From Bacillota bacterium (GTDB lineage Bacteria > Bacillota > DTU025), in NCBI GenBank assembly GCA_019136685.1, contig JAGVTS010000143.1, forward strand, positions 1 to 62,939: a stretch of DNA of 62,939 bases, read 5' to 3'. The notes beneath the pieces are model-generated. The model saw nothing but the letters and a program-made list of their open reading frames with translations, had not been told where the DNA came from and made no database searches. Positions within the stretch are counted from its first letter, which is position 1. Each line of letters starts with the position of its first letter. The position numbers were made by a program, and so were the translations under genes. Positions 16,398-27,732 of this stretch are shown one piece after another.

Positions 16398-17363
16398 ATG
16401 GGCAATGTGATGGAACCGCGAGTTGTTGCATTGGGCGGCGGAACGGGTCTGTCCACCCTCCTGAGGGGACTGAAACGCCACACCACCAGCATCACGGCGA
16501 TTGTCACCGTCACCGATGACGGCGGCAGCTCGGGGAGGATTCGAGCGGAAATGGGAGTGCTCCCTCCGGGCGACATACGCAACTGCCTGGTGGCGTTGGC
16601 TGACGCAGAACCCCTCATGAAGGAGCTTTTCGACTACAGGTTCAATGGCGAAGGTCCGCTTGCAGGCCACAACTTCGGAAACCTGTTCATAGCTGCCATG
16701 AGCGAGATCATGGGCGACTTCGAACTGGCCGTCAAGGAATCCAGCAGAGTGCTTTTGGTCAGAGGCGAGGTACTCCCTGCCACGCTGGATGACTGCACGC
16801 TCGGCGCGTTGCTGATAGATGGCCGAGAGGTCCTCGGCGAGACCTCAGTGGGCGGCAGCACGTCCCGGATCGACCGAGTGTTCCTGCGCCCCCCATGTCC
16901 CAGGCCCCTGCCGGAGGCGCTGCGCGCGATAGCGGAGGCCGATGCGATTGTGCTGGGTCCGGGCAGTCTGTACACCAGCATCATGCCCAATCTGCTCGTG
17001 GATGGAGTGGCGGACGCGATCGCTGCATCCGAAGCGGTCAAGATATACGTGTGTAATGTTATGACTGAACCCGGCGAGACGCAAGGGTATACTGCCCAGG
17101 ATCACCTGGCCGCCATTTTCCGTCATGCCGGACCCGATGTCGTTGACTGGATCATAGTCAATGATGCTCCCATAAGTGACGGAATGATGCGAAAATACTC
17201 GTATGAAGGCGCCGAGCCGGTGAGATGGGACAGAGAGGTTCTTGAGTCGATGGGGATTCGGGTGGTGGAGTCGGCTGTGGCAAGCCAGACTGAGTTGGTA
17301 AGGCATGATCCCGGCGCGATTGCGCGGGAAGCAATGGCTCTGGTTGTGCCGAGGAAAAGGTAA
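16398..17363 (+). CDS. yvcK: YvcK/GlmR family gluconeogenesis and cell-envelope factor
   Basis: CofD-like Rossmann protein that binds UDP-sugars and is needed on gluconeogenic carbon sources and for cell-wall precursor supply in Bacillus (established for the family). Motifs: VVALGGGTGLSTLLRGLK (about 5-22), VTDDGGSSGRIR, PPGDIRNCLVAL, HNFGNLF, and LGPGSLYTSIMPNLLV. Length of 321 aa is normal. ATG 16398 follows AGGTGA by about 5 nt; GTG 16389 overlaps that site. In most Firmicutes it lies between rapZ and whiA; here rapZ is absent and whiA is separated by spmAB on the opposite strand. Confidence 0.9.
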   Translation: MGNVMEPRVVALGGGTGLSTLLRGLKRHTTSITAIVTVTDDGGSSGRIRAEMGVLPPGDIRNCLVALADAEPLMKELFDYRFNGEGPLAGHNFGNLFIAAMSEIMGDFELAVKESSRVLLVRGEVLPATLDDCTLGALLIDGREVLGETSVGGSTSRIDRVFLRPPCPRPLPEALRAIAEADAIVLGPGSLYTSIMPNLLVDGVADAIAASEAVKIYVCNVMTEPGETQGYTAQDHLAAIFRHAGPDVVDWIIVNDAPISDGMMRKYSYEGAEPVRWDREVLESMGIRVVESAVASQTELVRHDPGAIAREAMALVVPRKR

Positions 17364-17368
17364 GCGTG

Positions 17369-17899
17369 CTACATATGAGCGACCCTGCAGACGAGCACGG
17401 CGGCCAGGAACCCCGCCAGGCTCGCGAGTAGCGCCGCCGGCACTGTGTGGCGCGTTTGCGTTATTCCAACCGAGCCGAAGTAGAGCGCGATGATGTAGAG
17501 AGACGTATCTGCCGAACCCTGTACGACAGACGCCAGTAGCCCCTCGGCCGAGTCCGGCCCGTGAGCCTGCAGAAGCTTGGCCAAGTATCCCAGGGCTCCC
17601 GAGCCTGATATGGGTCGCAGCGCGGCGAGGATCATGAGATCAGGATGTACTCCGAGGGCGCGCGCCACGGGCAAGAGGGCGCGCGCTGTTGTGTCCAGGG
17701 CTCCTGAATCGCGGAACATCCCCACAGCGACGAACATGGCGATCATGGCCGGCGCAATGCGCGCTATCGTCCTCAAGCCGTCGGAGGCGCCGGCGATAAA
17801 GCAGCTATACACGTCAATGCCCCTCAGGGCGCCGTACAAGGGTATTCCCACAAGTAGAAGAAGCACAACATAATAGGGCAAGGATATGAGTTGCCTCAT
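17369..17899 (-). CDS. spmB: Spore maturation protein B
   Basis: Polytopic membrane protein of the nucleoside-recognition (Gate) family required with SpmA for full spore-core dehydration in Bacillus. 176 residues, as in B. subtilis SpmB (178). Recognisable SpmB features: GIDVYSCFIAGASDGL, PAMIAMFVAVGMFR, LRPISGSGALGYL and QGSADTSLYIIALYFGSVGI. About four to five membrane helices. The ATG overlaps the spmA stop (ATGA), so the two are translationally coupled. Confidence 0.92.
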   Translation of the reverse strand: MRQLISLPYYVVLLLLVGIPLYGALRGIDVYSCFIAGASDGLRTIARIAPAMIAMFVAVGMFRDSGALDTTARALLPVARALGVHPDLMILAALRPISGSGALGYLAKLLQAHGPDSAEGLLASVVQGSADTSLYIIALYFGSVGITQTRHTVPAALLASLAGFLAAVLVCRVAHM

Positions 17900-18483
17900 T
17901 GGTCTTTTCGACCTCTCTTCCTGAGGGCTAAGTCGAGGATCACGGCAGCAGCGGTTGAACAGGAGGTGGCGAAAACCGTGGCCCCGACGACGGCGGCTGG
18001 ATCGGCCGAGCCCATTTCGGCTCTGAGTGAGATTATGGTCGTGGGAACCAGCGTGAGGCTAGAGGCGGTGATAATGGCGAAGGTACACATGGCGTCAGTG
18101 GGCCCCGCATGCGTATGATTCTCGGCTGCCAGTTGCTGCATGGCCGCGAGGCCCAGGGGAGTGGCGGCCATGCCCAGCCCGAGGAGGTTTGCGGCCATGC
18201 TCGAGGCGATGAGCGGCATTGACTTCGACTTCGGCCCGAGCCCGGGGAAGAGCGGGCCGATTAGTGGTCGAATCCCTGAGGCCAGTGCCGCTGTGAGCCC
18301 GGCCTGCTGCGCTATTCTGGCCATGCCCGACCAAAGACCTATTGAGCCGGCCAATGCCAGGCAGAGCTGTACAGCTTCCTTTGCGGAAGAGATGGCCATC
18401 GCCGCAACGCTTGCGGGTCCACGGACGACGGCTGCCCAGATCGTGCCGGTTGCCAACATGGCGACCCAGACAATGCCCATCAT
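17896..18483 (-). CDS. spmA: Spore maturation protein A
   Basis: Membrane partner of SpmB. 195 residues from ATG 18483, chosen because GGAGGAAAAGGC is immediately upstream and because it gives the usual length (196 in B. subtilis); a longer in-frame start at 18546 adds a poorly conserved basic leader. Motifs: SAKEAVQLCLALAGSIGLW, FPGLGPKSKSMPLIASS, NLLGLGMAATPLGLAAM and STTIIS-like VPTTIISLRAEMGSADPA. The location between yvcK and whiA on the opposite strand is unusual. Sporulation-sigma promoter elements could not be identified with confidence. Confidence 0.92.
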   Translation of the reverse strand: MMGIVWVAMLATGTIWAAVVRGPASVAAMAISSAKEAVQLCLALAGSIGLWSGMARIAQQAGLTAALASGIRPLIGPLFPGLGPKSKSMPLIASSMAANLLGLGMAATPLGLAAMQQLAAENHTHAGPTDAMCTFAIITASSLTLVPTTIISLRAEMGSADPAAVVGATVFATSCSTAAAVILDLALRKRGRKDQ

Positions 18484-18648
18484 GCCTTTTCCTCCAGACA
18501 GTGGCCGGGCGGGCTGAAACTTGCGCCGCCGCTCCATCGTATTCATGGTCTCTGGGCAAGTATGCGCCGGTCTGTGCCCTGCAGATGAAGGGAATTGCCA
18601 TGCCGGCGGGGAATAGAAACACTGCTAGGCCCGGGGAGTGATTGTCGA

Positions 18649-19617
18649 GTGGACTTTTACTCGTTGATGAAAGACGAACTCGTTCGGGCAATGCCCGAGC
18701 GCGATTGCTGTCGAGTGGCGGAGCTATCGGCGCTGCTCATTGCGGATGGCGTCATCCGGACATCCGAAGGACGCGTGTGCATAGTGGTGTCTGAAACGCA
18801 CGCGGGTGTGGCGCGAAAGGTCGTTTCGCTCATTCGTGATCTGGAACGACCGGCTCTGGAGCGCCCCGGTGTGGAAGTGAGCGTAAGAAACCGAAAGAGG
18901 AAGGGCGCGCCCCGCGGCAACCTCTACGTGGTCCGGATGGTTAACCATGATGAAGCCGTCGATCTTCTTGACCGCCTGGGCCTCGCAAGGCAGGACGGCC
19001 TCGTTCGCGGCGTGGAGCCACGAGTGGTCGCCAGACGCTGCTGCAAACGGGCGTACATTCGCGGCATCTTCTTAGGAGCAGGTTACGTGACCGACCCGTC
19101 GAGAGGATACCATCTGGAGATGGCGATTCTGGGTCTGGAGCACGCGCAGTACATATGCGGTCTTCTAGCCGAGTTCGGGATTCGCGCGAGGGTAGTGCCC
19201 CGTCGAGGGCGCAGCGTGGTGTATCTTAAGGACGGCGATGACATCGTAGAGATGCTCCGTGTGATGCAGGCGTCCAGTGCTCTCTTGGAGCTTGAGAATG
19301 CGCGGATACTGCGTTCGATCCGCGGTGACGTCAACCGCTTGGTCAACGCGGAGAATGCCAATCTCGGCAAGACTGTGGACGCTTCTTTGGATCAGATCCG
19401 CAACATCCAGCTCATAGACGATGTGATGGGCATAAGGAGGCTTCCCCCGGCTCTTGCCGCAGCCGCGAGCCTAAGGCTTGAGAACCCAGAAGCCAGCCTC
19501 GCCGAACTCGGAGCCATGCTGTCGCCGCCCGTGAGCAAATCGGGCGTCAACCATCGCATGCGTAGGATTGCCCGAATAGCTGACGACATTCGCCTGACAA
19601 ACAGGCGCGAGAGGTGA
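18649..19617 (+). CDS. whiA: WhiA DNA-binding regulator / sporulation and division factor
   Basis: WhiA couples a degenerate LAGLIDADG homing-endonuclease fold to a C-terminal helix-turn-helix and influences sporulation in Streptomyces and division in Bacillus. Here the N-terminal half has DELVRAMPERDCCRVAELSALLIADG, the endonuclease-like part RAYIRGIFLGAGYVTDPSRGY, and the C-terminal HTH around NPEASLAELGAMLSPPVSKSGVNHR. Length of 322 aa is normal. GTG 18649 follows GGGGAGTGA by ~8 nt. rpoN begins 6 nt after the stop, so the two are probably cotranscribed. Confidence 0.92.
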   Translation: MDFYSLMKDELVRAMPERDCCRVAELSALLIADGVIRTSEGRVCIVVSETHAGVARKVVSLIRDLERPALERPGVEVSVRNRKRKGAPRGNLYVVRMVNHDEAVDLLDRLGLARQDGLVRGVEPRVVARRCCKRAYIRGIFLGAGYVTDPSRGYHLEMAILGLEHAQYICGLLAEFGIRARVVPRRGRSVVYLKDGDDIVEMLRVMQASSALLELENARILRSIRGDVNRLVNAENANLGKTVDASLDQIRNIQLIDDVMGIRRLPPALAAAASLRLENPEASLAELGAMLSPPVSKSGVNHRMRRIARIADDIRLTNRRER

Positions 19618-19623
19618 TGCCCC

Positions 19624-21021
19624 GTGGAAATGTCCTACGGGATGGTCCAGCAGCAAGTTCAGAAACTGGTCATGACTCCCCAATTGCGCCAGGCCATCCA
19701 GCTTCTTCAGCTGCCTACGGTTGATCTGGCGCAGTACGTCCAGAACGAGCTGCTCGGAAACCCAGTTTTGGAAGAGGCTGATTTGCCGGCCGAAGGGTCC
19801 GGCGATGAGAGCCAGACGTCTCGCGCTGACGATGACCAGATAGACTGGGAACGCTACTTTGCCGGCGATGGGGGCGCCGACCCCGGGTGGCCTCCGGACT
19901 TGTCAGATAAGGACGATGATCCGGTAAGGCTCATCAGATGGGAACCTTCGCTAGCCGAGCGTTTGCACGTGGAGCTCAGAGTAGCGTCGACCTCCGCCAA
20001 AGCTCTCTGGATCGGCGAGTATCTTCTTGGATGTATCGACGAAAGCGGTTTCTTCCGCGGAGACGTAGCTGATGTGGCGGCCGCCCTGGGCGCCGAGGAA
20101 TCTGAGGTGGAGGAGGTGCTCAAGCTAATTCAGTGCCTAGACCCAGTGGGCGTGGGGTCGCGAAGTGTTCAGGAATGCCTTGAGCTGCAGATATCTGCCA
20201 AGTCGGCTCCCGATGACCTGCGCGCGCTGGCTACGCGAATCGTTCGAGAATACCTAGACGACCTGGCCGAAGGCAGGATATCGCGAATCGCCTCTAAGCT
20301 GGGCGCAGATGTTACGCAGGTTCAGGAGGCCGCCGACCTGATACGTGCGCTCTCCCCCCGGCCGGGGCAGGGCTACGCGGGGGGCGGACAGCCGAGATAC
20401 ATCGTTCCCGACGTGATCATCGAGAAGGTGGGGGATGATTATGTTGTGCTACCGTGCGAGTCGGCATCGCCTCGACTGGTTATAAACAGCGCATACCGGG
20501 CGATGCTATCTGATGCTCGCACTGACCCGGCCGCCAGGGACTTCATACGTGAACGCCTCAACTCGGCCGCGTGGCTCATACGTGCGCTAGGTCAGCGTCG
20601 CGACACCATCACCAAGGTTGCGACTTCCATCGTCGCACATCAACGCGGTTTCTTCGATCGGGGCATCCTGCATCTGCGTCCACTCACACTGAGAGAAGTG
20701 GCTGCCGACATCGAGATGCACGAGTCGACCGTCAGCCGGGCGACTGCAGGGAAGTATGCGCAGACTCCTCGTGGCACATTCGAGCTTCGCTTCTTCTTCG
20801 GTTCCGGAGTGAGTACCTCCGATGGCGATGCGGCGTCCGCCGCCAGTGTAAAGAAGTACATTAAGGAGATGACCGCCTCCGAAGACGCCAAATCGCCTCT
20901 ATCAGACCAACAGATAGCTGACGCGTTGACCAACGAAGGCATCCGCATTTCCAGGAGGACAGTAGCAAAATACAGGGGCGAACTAGGGATACCCACATCT
21001 GCGCGGCGGAGAAGATACTGA
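19624..21021 (+). CDS. rpoN: RNA polymerase sigma-54 factor
   Basis: Alternative sigma factor recognising -24/-12 promoters with enhancer-binding activators. Region I is Gln-rich and leucine-rich at the N-terminus (PQLRQAIQLLQLPTVDL), followed by an acidic region II (DESQTSRADDDQIDWE), a core-binding domain, and DNA-binding domain with HESTVSRATAGKYAQTPRGTFELRFFF. The RpoN box reads SRRTVAKYRGELGIP (about 443-457), one residue from the common ARRTVAKYRE form. 465 aa is the usual length. No obvious sigma-54 promoter or AAA+ enhancer-binding activator was found in the window. As in many Clostridia, it precedes the cggR-gap operon. Confidence 0.95.
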   Translation: MEMSYGMVQQQVQKLVMTPQLRQAIQLLQLPTVDLAQYVQNELLGNPVLEEADLPAEGSGDESQTSRADDDQIDWERYFAGDGGADPGWPPDLSDKDDDPVRLIRWEPSLAERLHVELRVASTSAKALWIGEYLLGCIDESGFFRGDVADVAAALGAEESEVEEVLKLIQCLDPVGVGSRSVQECLELQISAKSAPDDLRALATRIVREYLDDLAEGRISRIASKLGADVTQVQEAADLIRALSPRPGQGYAGGGQPRYIVPDVIIEKVGDDYVVLPCESASPRLVINSAYRAMLSDARTDPAARDFIRERLNSAAWLIRALGQRRDTITKVATSIVAHQRGFFDRGILHLRPLTLREVAADIEMHESTVSRATAGKYAQTPRGTFELRFFFGSGVSTSDGDAASAASVKKYIKEMTASEDAKSPLSDQQIADALTNEGIRISRRTVAKYRGELGIPTSARRRRY

Positions 21022-21076
21022 ACTCCGTATGTTGCCGAGGTTGGATCAAAGGAGGAACTCGGGATTGTGCGTAGAA

Positions 21077-21082
21077 TATAAT
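21077..21082 (+). promoter_or_regulatory. -10 element (TATAAT) of the cggR-glycolytic operon promoter
   Basis: A perfect TATAAT lies 14 bp upstream of the CggR-operator repeats. No good -35 is present at 16-18 bp spacing, so activity may rely on another feature, or the promoter may be weak. Confidence 0.5.
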
Positions 21083-21095
21083 TGTTTAGGATGGG

Positions 21096-21131
21096 TGGGA
21101 CACGAAATGGCCAGGTGGGACACAAAACGTC
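21096..21131 (+). promoter_or_regulatory. CggR operator: two direct repeats 20 bp apart
   Basis: The layout is TGGGAC-N6-TGGC-N4-TGGGAC-N6-CGTC. The first TGGGAC is at 21096-21101 and the second at 21116-21121. The B. subtilis CggR operator is CGGGAC-N6-TGTC-N4-CGGGAC-N6-TGTC with the same 20-bp period. It lies between the -10 and the cggR start, as expected for an autorepressor acting as a roadblock. Confidence 0.8.
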
Positions 21132-21149
21132 CACCCGACGGAGACAGCT

Positions 21150-22169
21150 GTGGCAGAGATGGCTGATATTATCGCTGTGCAGTGTCGGATAGCGCCGGAA
21201 CTCACCGAGAGAATCGTGCTGCGACACAACATTCTGAGGCACGTATCGTATTCGCAGCCTATCGGGAGGAGAGCGCTTGCCCAGTGTATCGGGATAAGCG
21301 AACGCGCGGTTAGGCGCGAGGAGGGCGTGCTTCGGGAGGTCGGGCTCATTATGGTGGGCCCGGATGGCATCCGCCTCTCCAGAGATGGGGAGGATATCCT
21401 GTGGGAACTGGGAGAGTACGTTCGCCTGCTCACAGGTACAGGAGAGCTTGAGAAGATGCTGGCGGAGAGATTCGGCCTCGAGAAGGCCGTAGTCGTGTCT
21501 GGCGACTCCGACTACGATGACGCGGTGAAGAGAGAGATTGCGCGGGCAGGCGCGGCCATGCTCAGGGACGTGATCTCCGACGGCGACGTGGTAGCTGTGA
21601 CGGGCGGCACTACAATGGCAGCTCTGGCCCAGGAGGCGGTTCCCATGCGCGGCGTCCGAGATCTCGTGGTGGTTCCCGCCCGAGGCGGACTGGGAGAGGA
21701 CGTTGAAAAGCAGGCCGACACGGTTGCTGCATCTCTGGCGAAGAAGTTGGGAGGGTGCTACCGGCTTCTCAACCTCCCGGACGACCTTGGGCGCGAGTCT
21801 GCTGCAAGTGTTCGCGAGGAACCGCGGATCAAGCAGGTGCTTGACACGATCAAGCAGGCCCGGGTGGTTGTGCATGGCGTGGGCACGGCCTTGGAAATGG
21901 CGCGGAGGAGGAACCTTTCTGAGGCCGAGATCGCTTACATTCAGAAGCTAGGAGCTGTGGGCGAATCGTTCGGGTTCTACTTCAACTCTACCGGCGAGGT
22001 CGTGTACACCACGTCTAGCCTTGGCCTGAGATTGGCCGATCTATCGTCAGTGCCCACAGTGATATGCGTGGGCGGCGGGGCAAGCAAGGCCCGCGCACTA
22101 TCGGCCGTGCTACGCAACGGGTTTTCTCATATTGTTGTCACGGATGAAGGAGCGGCGCGCGAGATCTAG
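21150..22169 (+). CDS. cggR: Central glycolytic genes regulator (SorC/DeoR-type repressor)
   Basis: Represses the gap operon until fructose-1,6-bisphosphate binds (established in B. subtilis). The N-terminal winged HTH is visible around YSQPIGRRALAQCIGISERAVRREEGVLREVGLI (split: YSQPIGRRAL, then ISERAVRREEGVL). The sugar-binding domain has VAVTGGTTMAALAQE, VVPARGGLGEDVEKQAD and AVGESFGFYFN. 339 aa is normal. GTG 21150 follows GGAGA; ATG 21159 is an alternative. It is the first gene of cggR-gap-pgk-tpi-eno, with its own operator upstream. Confidence 0.93.
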   Translation: MAEMADIIAVQCRIAPELTERIVLRHNILRHVSYSQPIGRRALAQCIGISERAVRREEGVLREVGLIMVGPDGIRLSRDGEDILWELGEYVRLLTGTGELEKMLAERFGLEKAVVVSGDSDYDDAVKREIARAGAAMLRDVISDGDVVAVTGGTTMAALAQEAVPMRGVRDLVVVPARGGLGEDVEKQADTVAASLAKKLGGCYRLLNLPDDLGRESAASVREEPRIKQVLDTIKQARVVVHGVGTALEMARRRNLSEAEIAYIQKLGAVGESFGFYFNSTGEVVYTTSSLGLRLADLSSVPTVICVGGGASKARALSAVLRNGFSHIVVTDEGAAREI

Positions 22170-22187
22170 CATGAACCAGGGAGGTGA

Positions 22188-23219
<1,032 letters not shown>

Positions 23220-23246
23220 CCGAGTCGCGCGGCGGAGAGGAGCTGA

Positions 23247-24452
23247 TTGGCGTTGCGCAAGCTCACAGTGGAAGACGTAGAGGTAGCCGGTAAGCGTGTA
23301 TTCGTGCGAGTTGATTTCAACGTGCCGATGGACGCTGACCGAAACATAACCGACGACAGAAGAATCGCTGCGGCGGTTCCGACAATAGAATACCTGATTC
23401 AGCGTGGCGCACGAGTGATACTCGCCTCTCACCTGGGGCGTCCCAAGGGCAAGTTCCATCCCGGATCCACCATGGATCCGGTTGCTGATCGACTTTCGGC
23501 GCTTTTGGGCCGGCCTGTGCGGAAGCTCCCTGACTGTGTGGGGCCGGAAGTGGAAGCGGCCGTAGCGGCCATGTCGCCGGGGGATGTGGTTCTCCTCGAA
23601 AACGTGCGGTTCCATAAGGAAGAGGAGGCCAACGACGGGGAGTTCGCGCGGAGTCTGGCCTTGCTGGCCGATATGTTCGTCAATGACGCGTTCGGCGCGG
23701 CGCACAGGGCGCACGCCTCAACCGAAGGCATAGCCCACTACATACCCGGCGTGGCCGGATTCCTAATGCGGAAAGAGATAGAGACCATGGGCCGAGCCCT
23801 GGCCGATCCGGCGCGTCCGTTCGTCGCGATTCTCGGCGGGGCGAAGGTCTCGGACAAGATCGGCGTCATCGACAACCTGCTCACGCGCGTCGACGCGTTG
23901 CTCATCGGAGGGGGCATGGCCTTCACATTCCTGAAGGCTCAAGGGCATGAGGTGGGCAAGTCGCTGGTAGACGAAGAGAGGCTGGGCTACGCCGGAGAGG
24001 CTATGAGTCGCGCGAGAGAGAAGGGGGTCCGGTTCGAGCTTCCCACGGATATAGTTGCGGCAGAGCGGTTCGAAGCCGATTCGCCGCGTCGGGTTGTCGC
24101 GGTCGACGCTATCCCTGCTGATTGGATGGGCCTAGACATCGGCCCGGATACCGCTCGGAGGTTCGCCGAAATAGTGCGCGGTGCAGGTACTGTGGTGTGG
24201 AACGGCCCAATGGGCGTCTTTGAGATGGAAGCGTTCGCCGCAGGCACGCGCGGTCTGGCTGAGGCGATGGCGTCGTCAGGCGGGGTGACTATCGTTGGAG
24301 GCGGCGATTCTGCAGCGGCCTGCGAGAAGTTTGGCCTGGCGGACATGATGACACACGTGTCGACTGGCGGCGGCGCGTCGCTTGAATTCCTGGAGGGACG
24401 GATACTGCCGGGAGTTGCGGCGCTTGGCGATAAGGAACCGGGGGTGTGGTAG
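23247..24452 (+). CDS. pgk: Phosphoglycerate kinase
   Basis: Transfers phosphate between 1,3-bisphosphoglycerate and ADP. Typical elements: [50 protein letters not shown], and nucleotide loop [12 protein letters not shown] plus GGGDSAAA. 401 aa. Starts at TTG 23247 after GAGAGGAG; a second in-frame TTG at 23253 has better spacing, so the start is uncertain by two codons. Confidence 0.97.
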   Translation: MALRKLTVEDVEVAGKRVFVRVDFNVPMDADRNITDDRRIAAAVPTIEYLIQRGARVILASHLGRPKGKFHPGSTMDPVADRLSALLGRPVRKLPDCVGPEVEAAVAAMSPGDVVLLENVRFHKEEEANDGEFARSLALLADMFVNDAFGAAHRAHASTEGIAHYIPGVAGFLMRKEIETMGRALADPARPFVAILGGAKVSDKIGVIDNLLTRVDALLIGGGMAFTFLKAQGHEVGKSLVDEERLGYAGEAMSRAREKGVRFELPTDIVAAERFEADSPRRVVAVDAIPADWMGLDIGPDTARRFAEIVRGAGTVVWNGPMGVFEMEAFAAGTRGLAEAMASSGGVTIVGGGDSAAACEKFGLADMMTHVSTGGGASLEFLEGRILPGVAALGDKEPGVW

Positions 24453-24455
24453 TCT

Positions 24456-25223
24456 TTGAGGAGTCCGATAGTAGCAGGCAACTGGAAGATGCACAAGACC
24501 ATTACTGAGGCTCGCGCGCTTTCGCGTGAGCTGGTGGGCCGGGCCGCCGAGTTCGGCGAGTGCCAGGTCGTGCTGTGTCCGCCGTTCACATCTCTTTACG
24601 CTGTGGCGGAAAGCGCCCTGGGGTCGGGCATCCAAGTAGGAGCACAGGACGTGTATTGGGAAGCTAAGGGCGCGTACACAGGCGAGGTCTCTTGCGAAAT
24701 GCTGATCGATGCCGGATGCCGCTGGGTCATCGTTGGGCATTCTGAGAGAAGGGCTATGTTCGGCGAGACCGACGACACGGTCAATCGGAAGGCAAAAGCG
24801 GCATTGGCAGCGGGTTTGCTGCCGATAGTATGCGTGGGCGAAAGCCTTGCCCAGCGCGAGCAGGGCATCACTACTGATGTAGTGAATAAGCAGGTGGAAG
24901 GGGCCTTTGTGGGCGTGCCTGCCGACAAGGCCTGCCAGATGGTAGTAGCGTACGAGCCTATCTGGGCCATTGGCACGGGACGCGCCGCGACCGGCGAAGA
25001 CGCCAACGAGGTCGCGAGGGCTATCCGGCGTACTCTCTCGACGTTGTACTCTGATCGGGTGAGCGAGGCAGTGAGGATCCAGTACGGGGGCAGTGTTAAG
25101 CCTTCGAACATGGCCGAGTTCGCCAAGCAACCGGAGATAGACGGTGCGCTTGTGGGCGGGGCTAGTCTTGCGGCAGAGGACTTCGCCGGGATCATTGGCC
25201 GAGTGGTGAACGCCAAGAAGTGA
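24456..25223 (+). CDS. tpiA: Triosephosphate isomerase
   Basis: Interconverts dihydroxyacetone phosphate and glyceraldehyde-3-P. AGNWKMHKT at the start, electrophile His in GHSERR (about residue 95), catalytic Glu in AYEPIWAIGTG, and phosphate loop QYGGSV plus GALVGGASL. 255 aa. The TTG start lies 3 nt after the pgk stop; no better start gives a complete N-terminal strand. Confidence 0.97.
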   Translation: MRSPIVAGNWKMHKTITEARALSRELVGRAAEFGECQVVLCPPFTSLYAVAESALGSGIQVGAQDVYWEAKGAYTGEVSCEMLIDAGCRWVIVGHSERRAMFGETDDTVNRKAKAALAAGLLPIVCVGESLAQREQGITTDVVNKQVEGAFVGVPADKACQMVVAYEPIWAIGTGRAATGEDANEVARAIRRTLSTLYSDRVSEAVRIQYGGSVKPSNMAEFAKQPEIDGALVGGASLAAEDFAGIIGRVVNAKK

Positions 25224-25266
25224 GCAGGTGAGAAAGGAGCACAGGCGGCGTGTGCCGCCGACCTAG

Positions 25267-26562
<1,296 letters not shown>

Positions 26563-26588
26563 CAATGCGCGAGTGGGGGCGATGAGGC

Positions 26589-27629
26589 GTGCACGGCATA
26601 ACTCGAATCCGGGGCGTGCTCGTGGGGCACGCTCAGAATGATGAGGCTCTAACCGGCTGTACAGTGGTGTTGACTCCGGGCGGGGCGGTTGCGGGTGTGG
26701 ATGTAAGGGGCTCAGCCCCCGGCACGCGCGAGACCGATCTCATGCGTCCCTGTAACCAAGTCGAGAAGGTCCAGGCCGTGGTGCTTTCGGGAGGAAGCGC
26801 CTTCGGCCTGGATTCCGCTTCAGGAGCCATGCGGTTTCTGGAGGAACAGGGAGTCGGGTTCGCTACTCCCTTCGGCGTGGTTCCCATTGTGGGCGCGGCG
26901 GTAATCTACGACCTGGGACTCGGCGATCCCAAGATCCGTCCGGACGCTGCCATGGGCTACGCGGCATGCTGTGCCGCGTCTTCCGGGCCGAGCCGCGAGG
27001 GGAATGTCGGCGCGGGAACCGGCGCGACGGTGGGCAAGATGCTGGGCCCGGAGTACGCCATGAAAGGCGGATTGGGAACTTGCGCGGTCGAGCTTCCCGG
27101 CCTGGGCGATTGTGCGCTCGGAGACGGCGGGCCCGTGCTGGTGGGCGCGTTGGCGGTTGTCAACGCGCTGGGGGACGTGGTTGATCCCCGGTCGGGGCGG
27201 GTCGTGGCTGGAGCGTATGACCGGGGCGCGGGTCGGTTTGTTGGGCCCGGCAAGGGCCGGGCTGAGGCGACGGCGGCCGGACAGCCCCAAGCGGGAGTGT
27301 GTACGAACACCACTATTGCGGTTGTGGCTACAAATGCTATTCTAGATAAGGAAGGCGCAAACAAGGTCGCCCAGATGGCCCAAGATGGGCTGGCGCGGGC
27401 GATCATCCCGGCTCACACCATGTACGACGGCGACACGGTGTTTTGCCTCTCTACCGCTGACAAGCCCTTGTCGGGCGATAGGGCTGCCGACATCACTGCC
27501 ATAGGCTCACTAGCTGCCGAAGCGCTGGCAGCTGCGGTGGTCAGGGCTGTGGAGGCGGCGAGTTCAGCAGGGGGATATCCGGCAGTGAGCGACATCGAAG
27601 CGGGACGCTGCGACTCGGATCGTAAGTGA
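26589..27629 (+). CDS. P1-family (DmpA/S58-like) aminopeptidase or amidase
   Basis: N-terminal-nucleophile hydrolase of the P1 family, which includes beta-peptidyl aminopeptidases and nylon-oligomer hydrolase-like enzymes. The precursor self-cleaves before the nucleophile; the likely nucleophile Thr is in CTNTTIAVVATNA (about residues 238-250). Other conserved stretches: VGHAQNDEALTGCTVVL, LSGGSAFGLDSASG, GNVGAGTGATVGKMLG and HTMYDGDTVFCLST. 346 aa. Substrate unknown. It starts with GTG 27 bp after eno and may read through from the glycolytic operon, though no functional link is evident. Confidence 0.85.
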   Translation: MHGITRIRGVLVGHAQNDEALTGCTVVLTPGGAVAGVDVRGSAPGTRETDLMRPCNQVEKVQAVVLSGGSAFGLDSASGAMRFLEEQGVGFATPFGVVPIVGAAVIYDLGLGDPKIRPDAAMGYAACCAASSGPSREGNVGAGTGATVGKMLGPEYAMKGGLGTCAVELPGLGDCALGDGGPVLVGALAVVNALGDVVDPRSGRVVAGAYDRGAGRFVGPGKGRAEATAAGQPQAGVCTNTTIAVVATNAILDKEGANKVAQMAQDGLARAIIPAHTMYDGDTVFCLSTADKPLSGDRAADITAIGSLAAEALAAAVVRAVEAASSAGGYPAVSDIEAGRCDSDRK

Positions 27630-27732
27630 CCGAGATCGACGGCGGAACCTTGGCAGTTCGGGCAATGGCGCCTGTCCATACGCCAAAAATCGTCCGGCAC
27701 CCGAGAGGGGCTGGAACGGAGGTGTTATTCCT

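Noticed and set aside
20640-21875. Long open frame on the minus strand opposite rpoN/cggR (411 codons).
   Set aside because: It is a high-GC shadow of two clearly conserved genes, with low-complexity composition and no recognisable domain.
24960-24980. TTGGCACGGGACGC as a sigma-54 -24 element (prompted by rpoN).
   Set aside because: Inside the tpiA coding sequence, with no matching -12 GC element and no activator gene nearby.
27630-27732. Leader of the ECF S-component gene as a riboswitch.
   Set aside because: About 100 nt with some pairing potential, but none of the conserved cores I know (TPP, THF, preQ1, cobalamin) could be matched.
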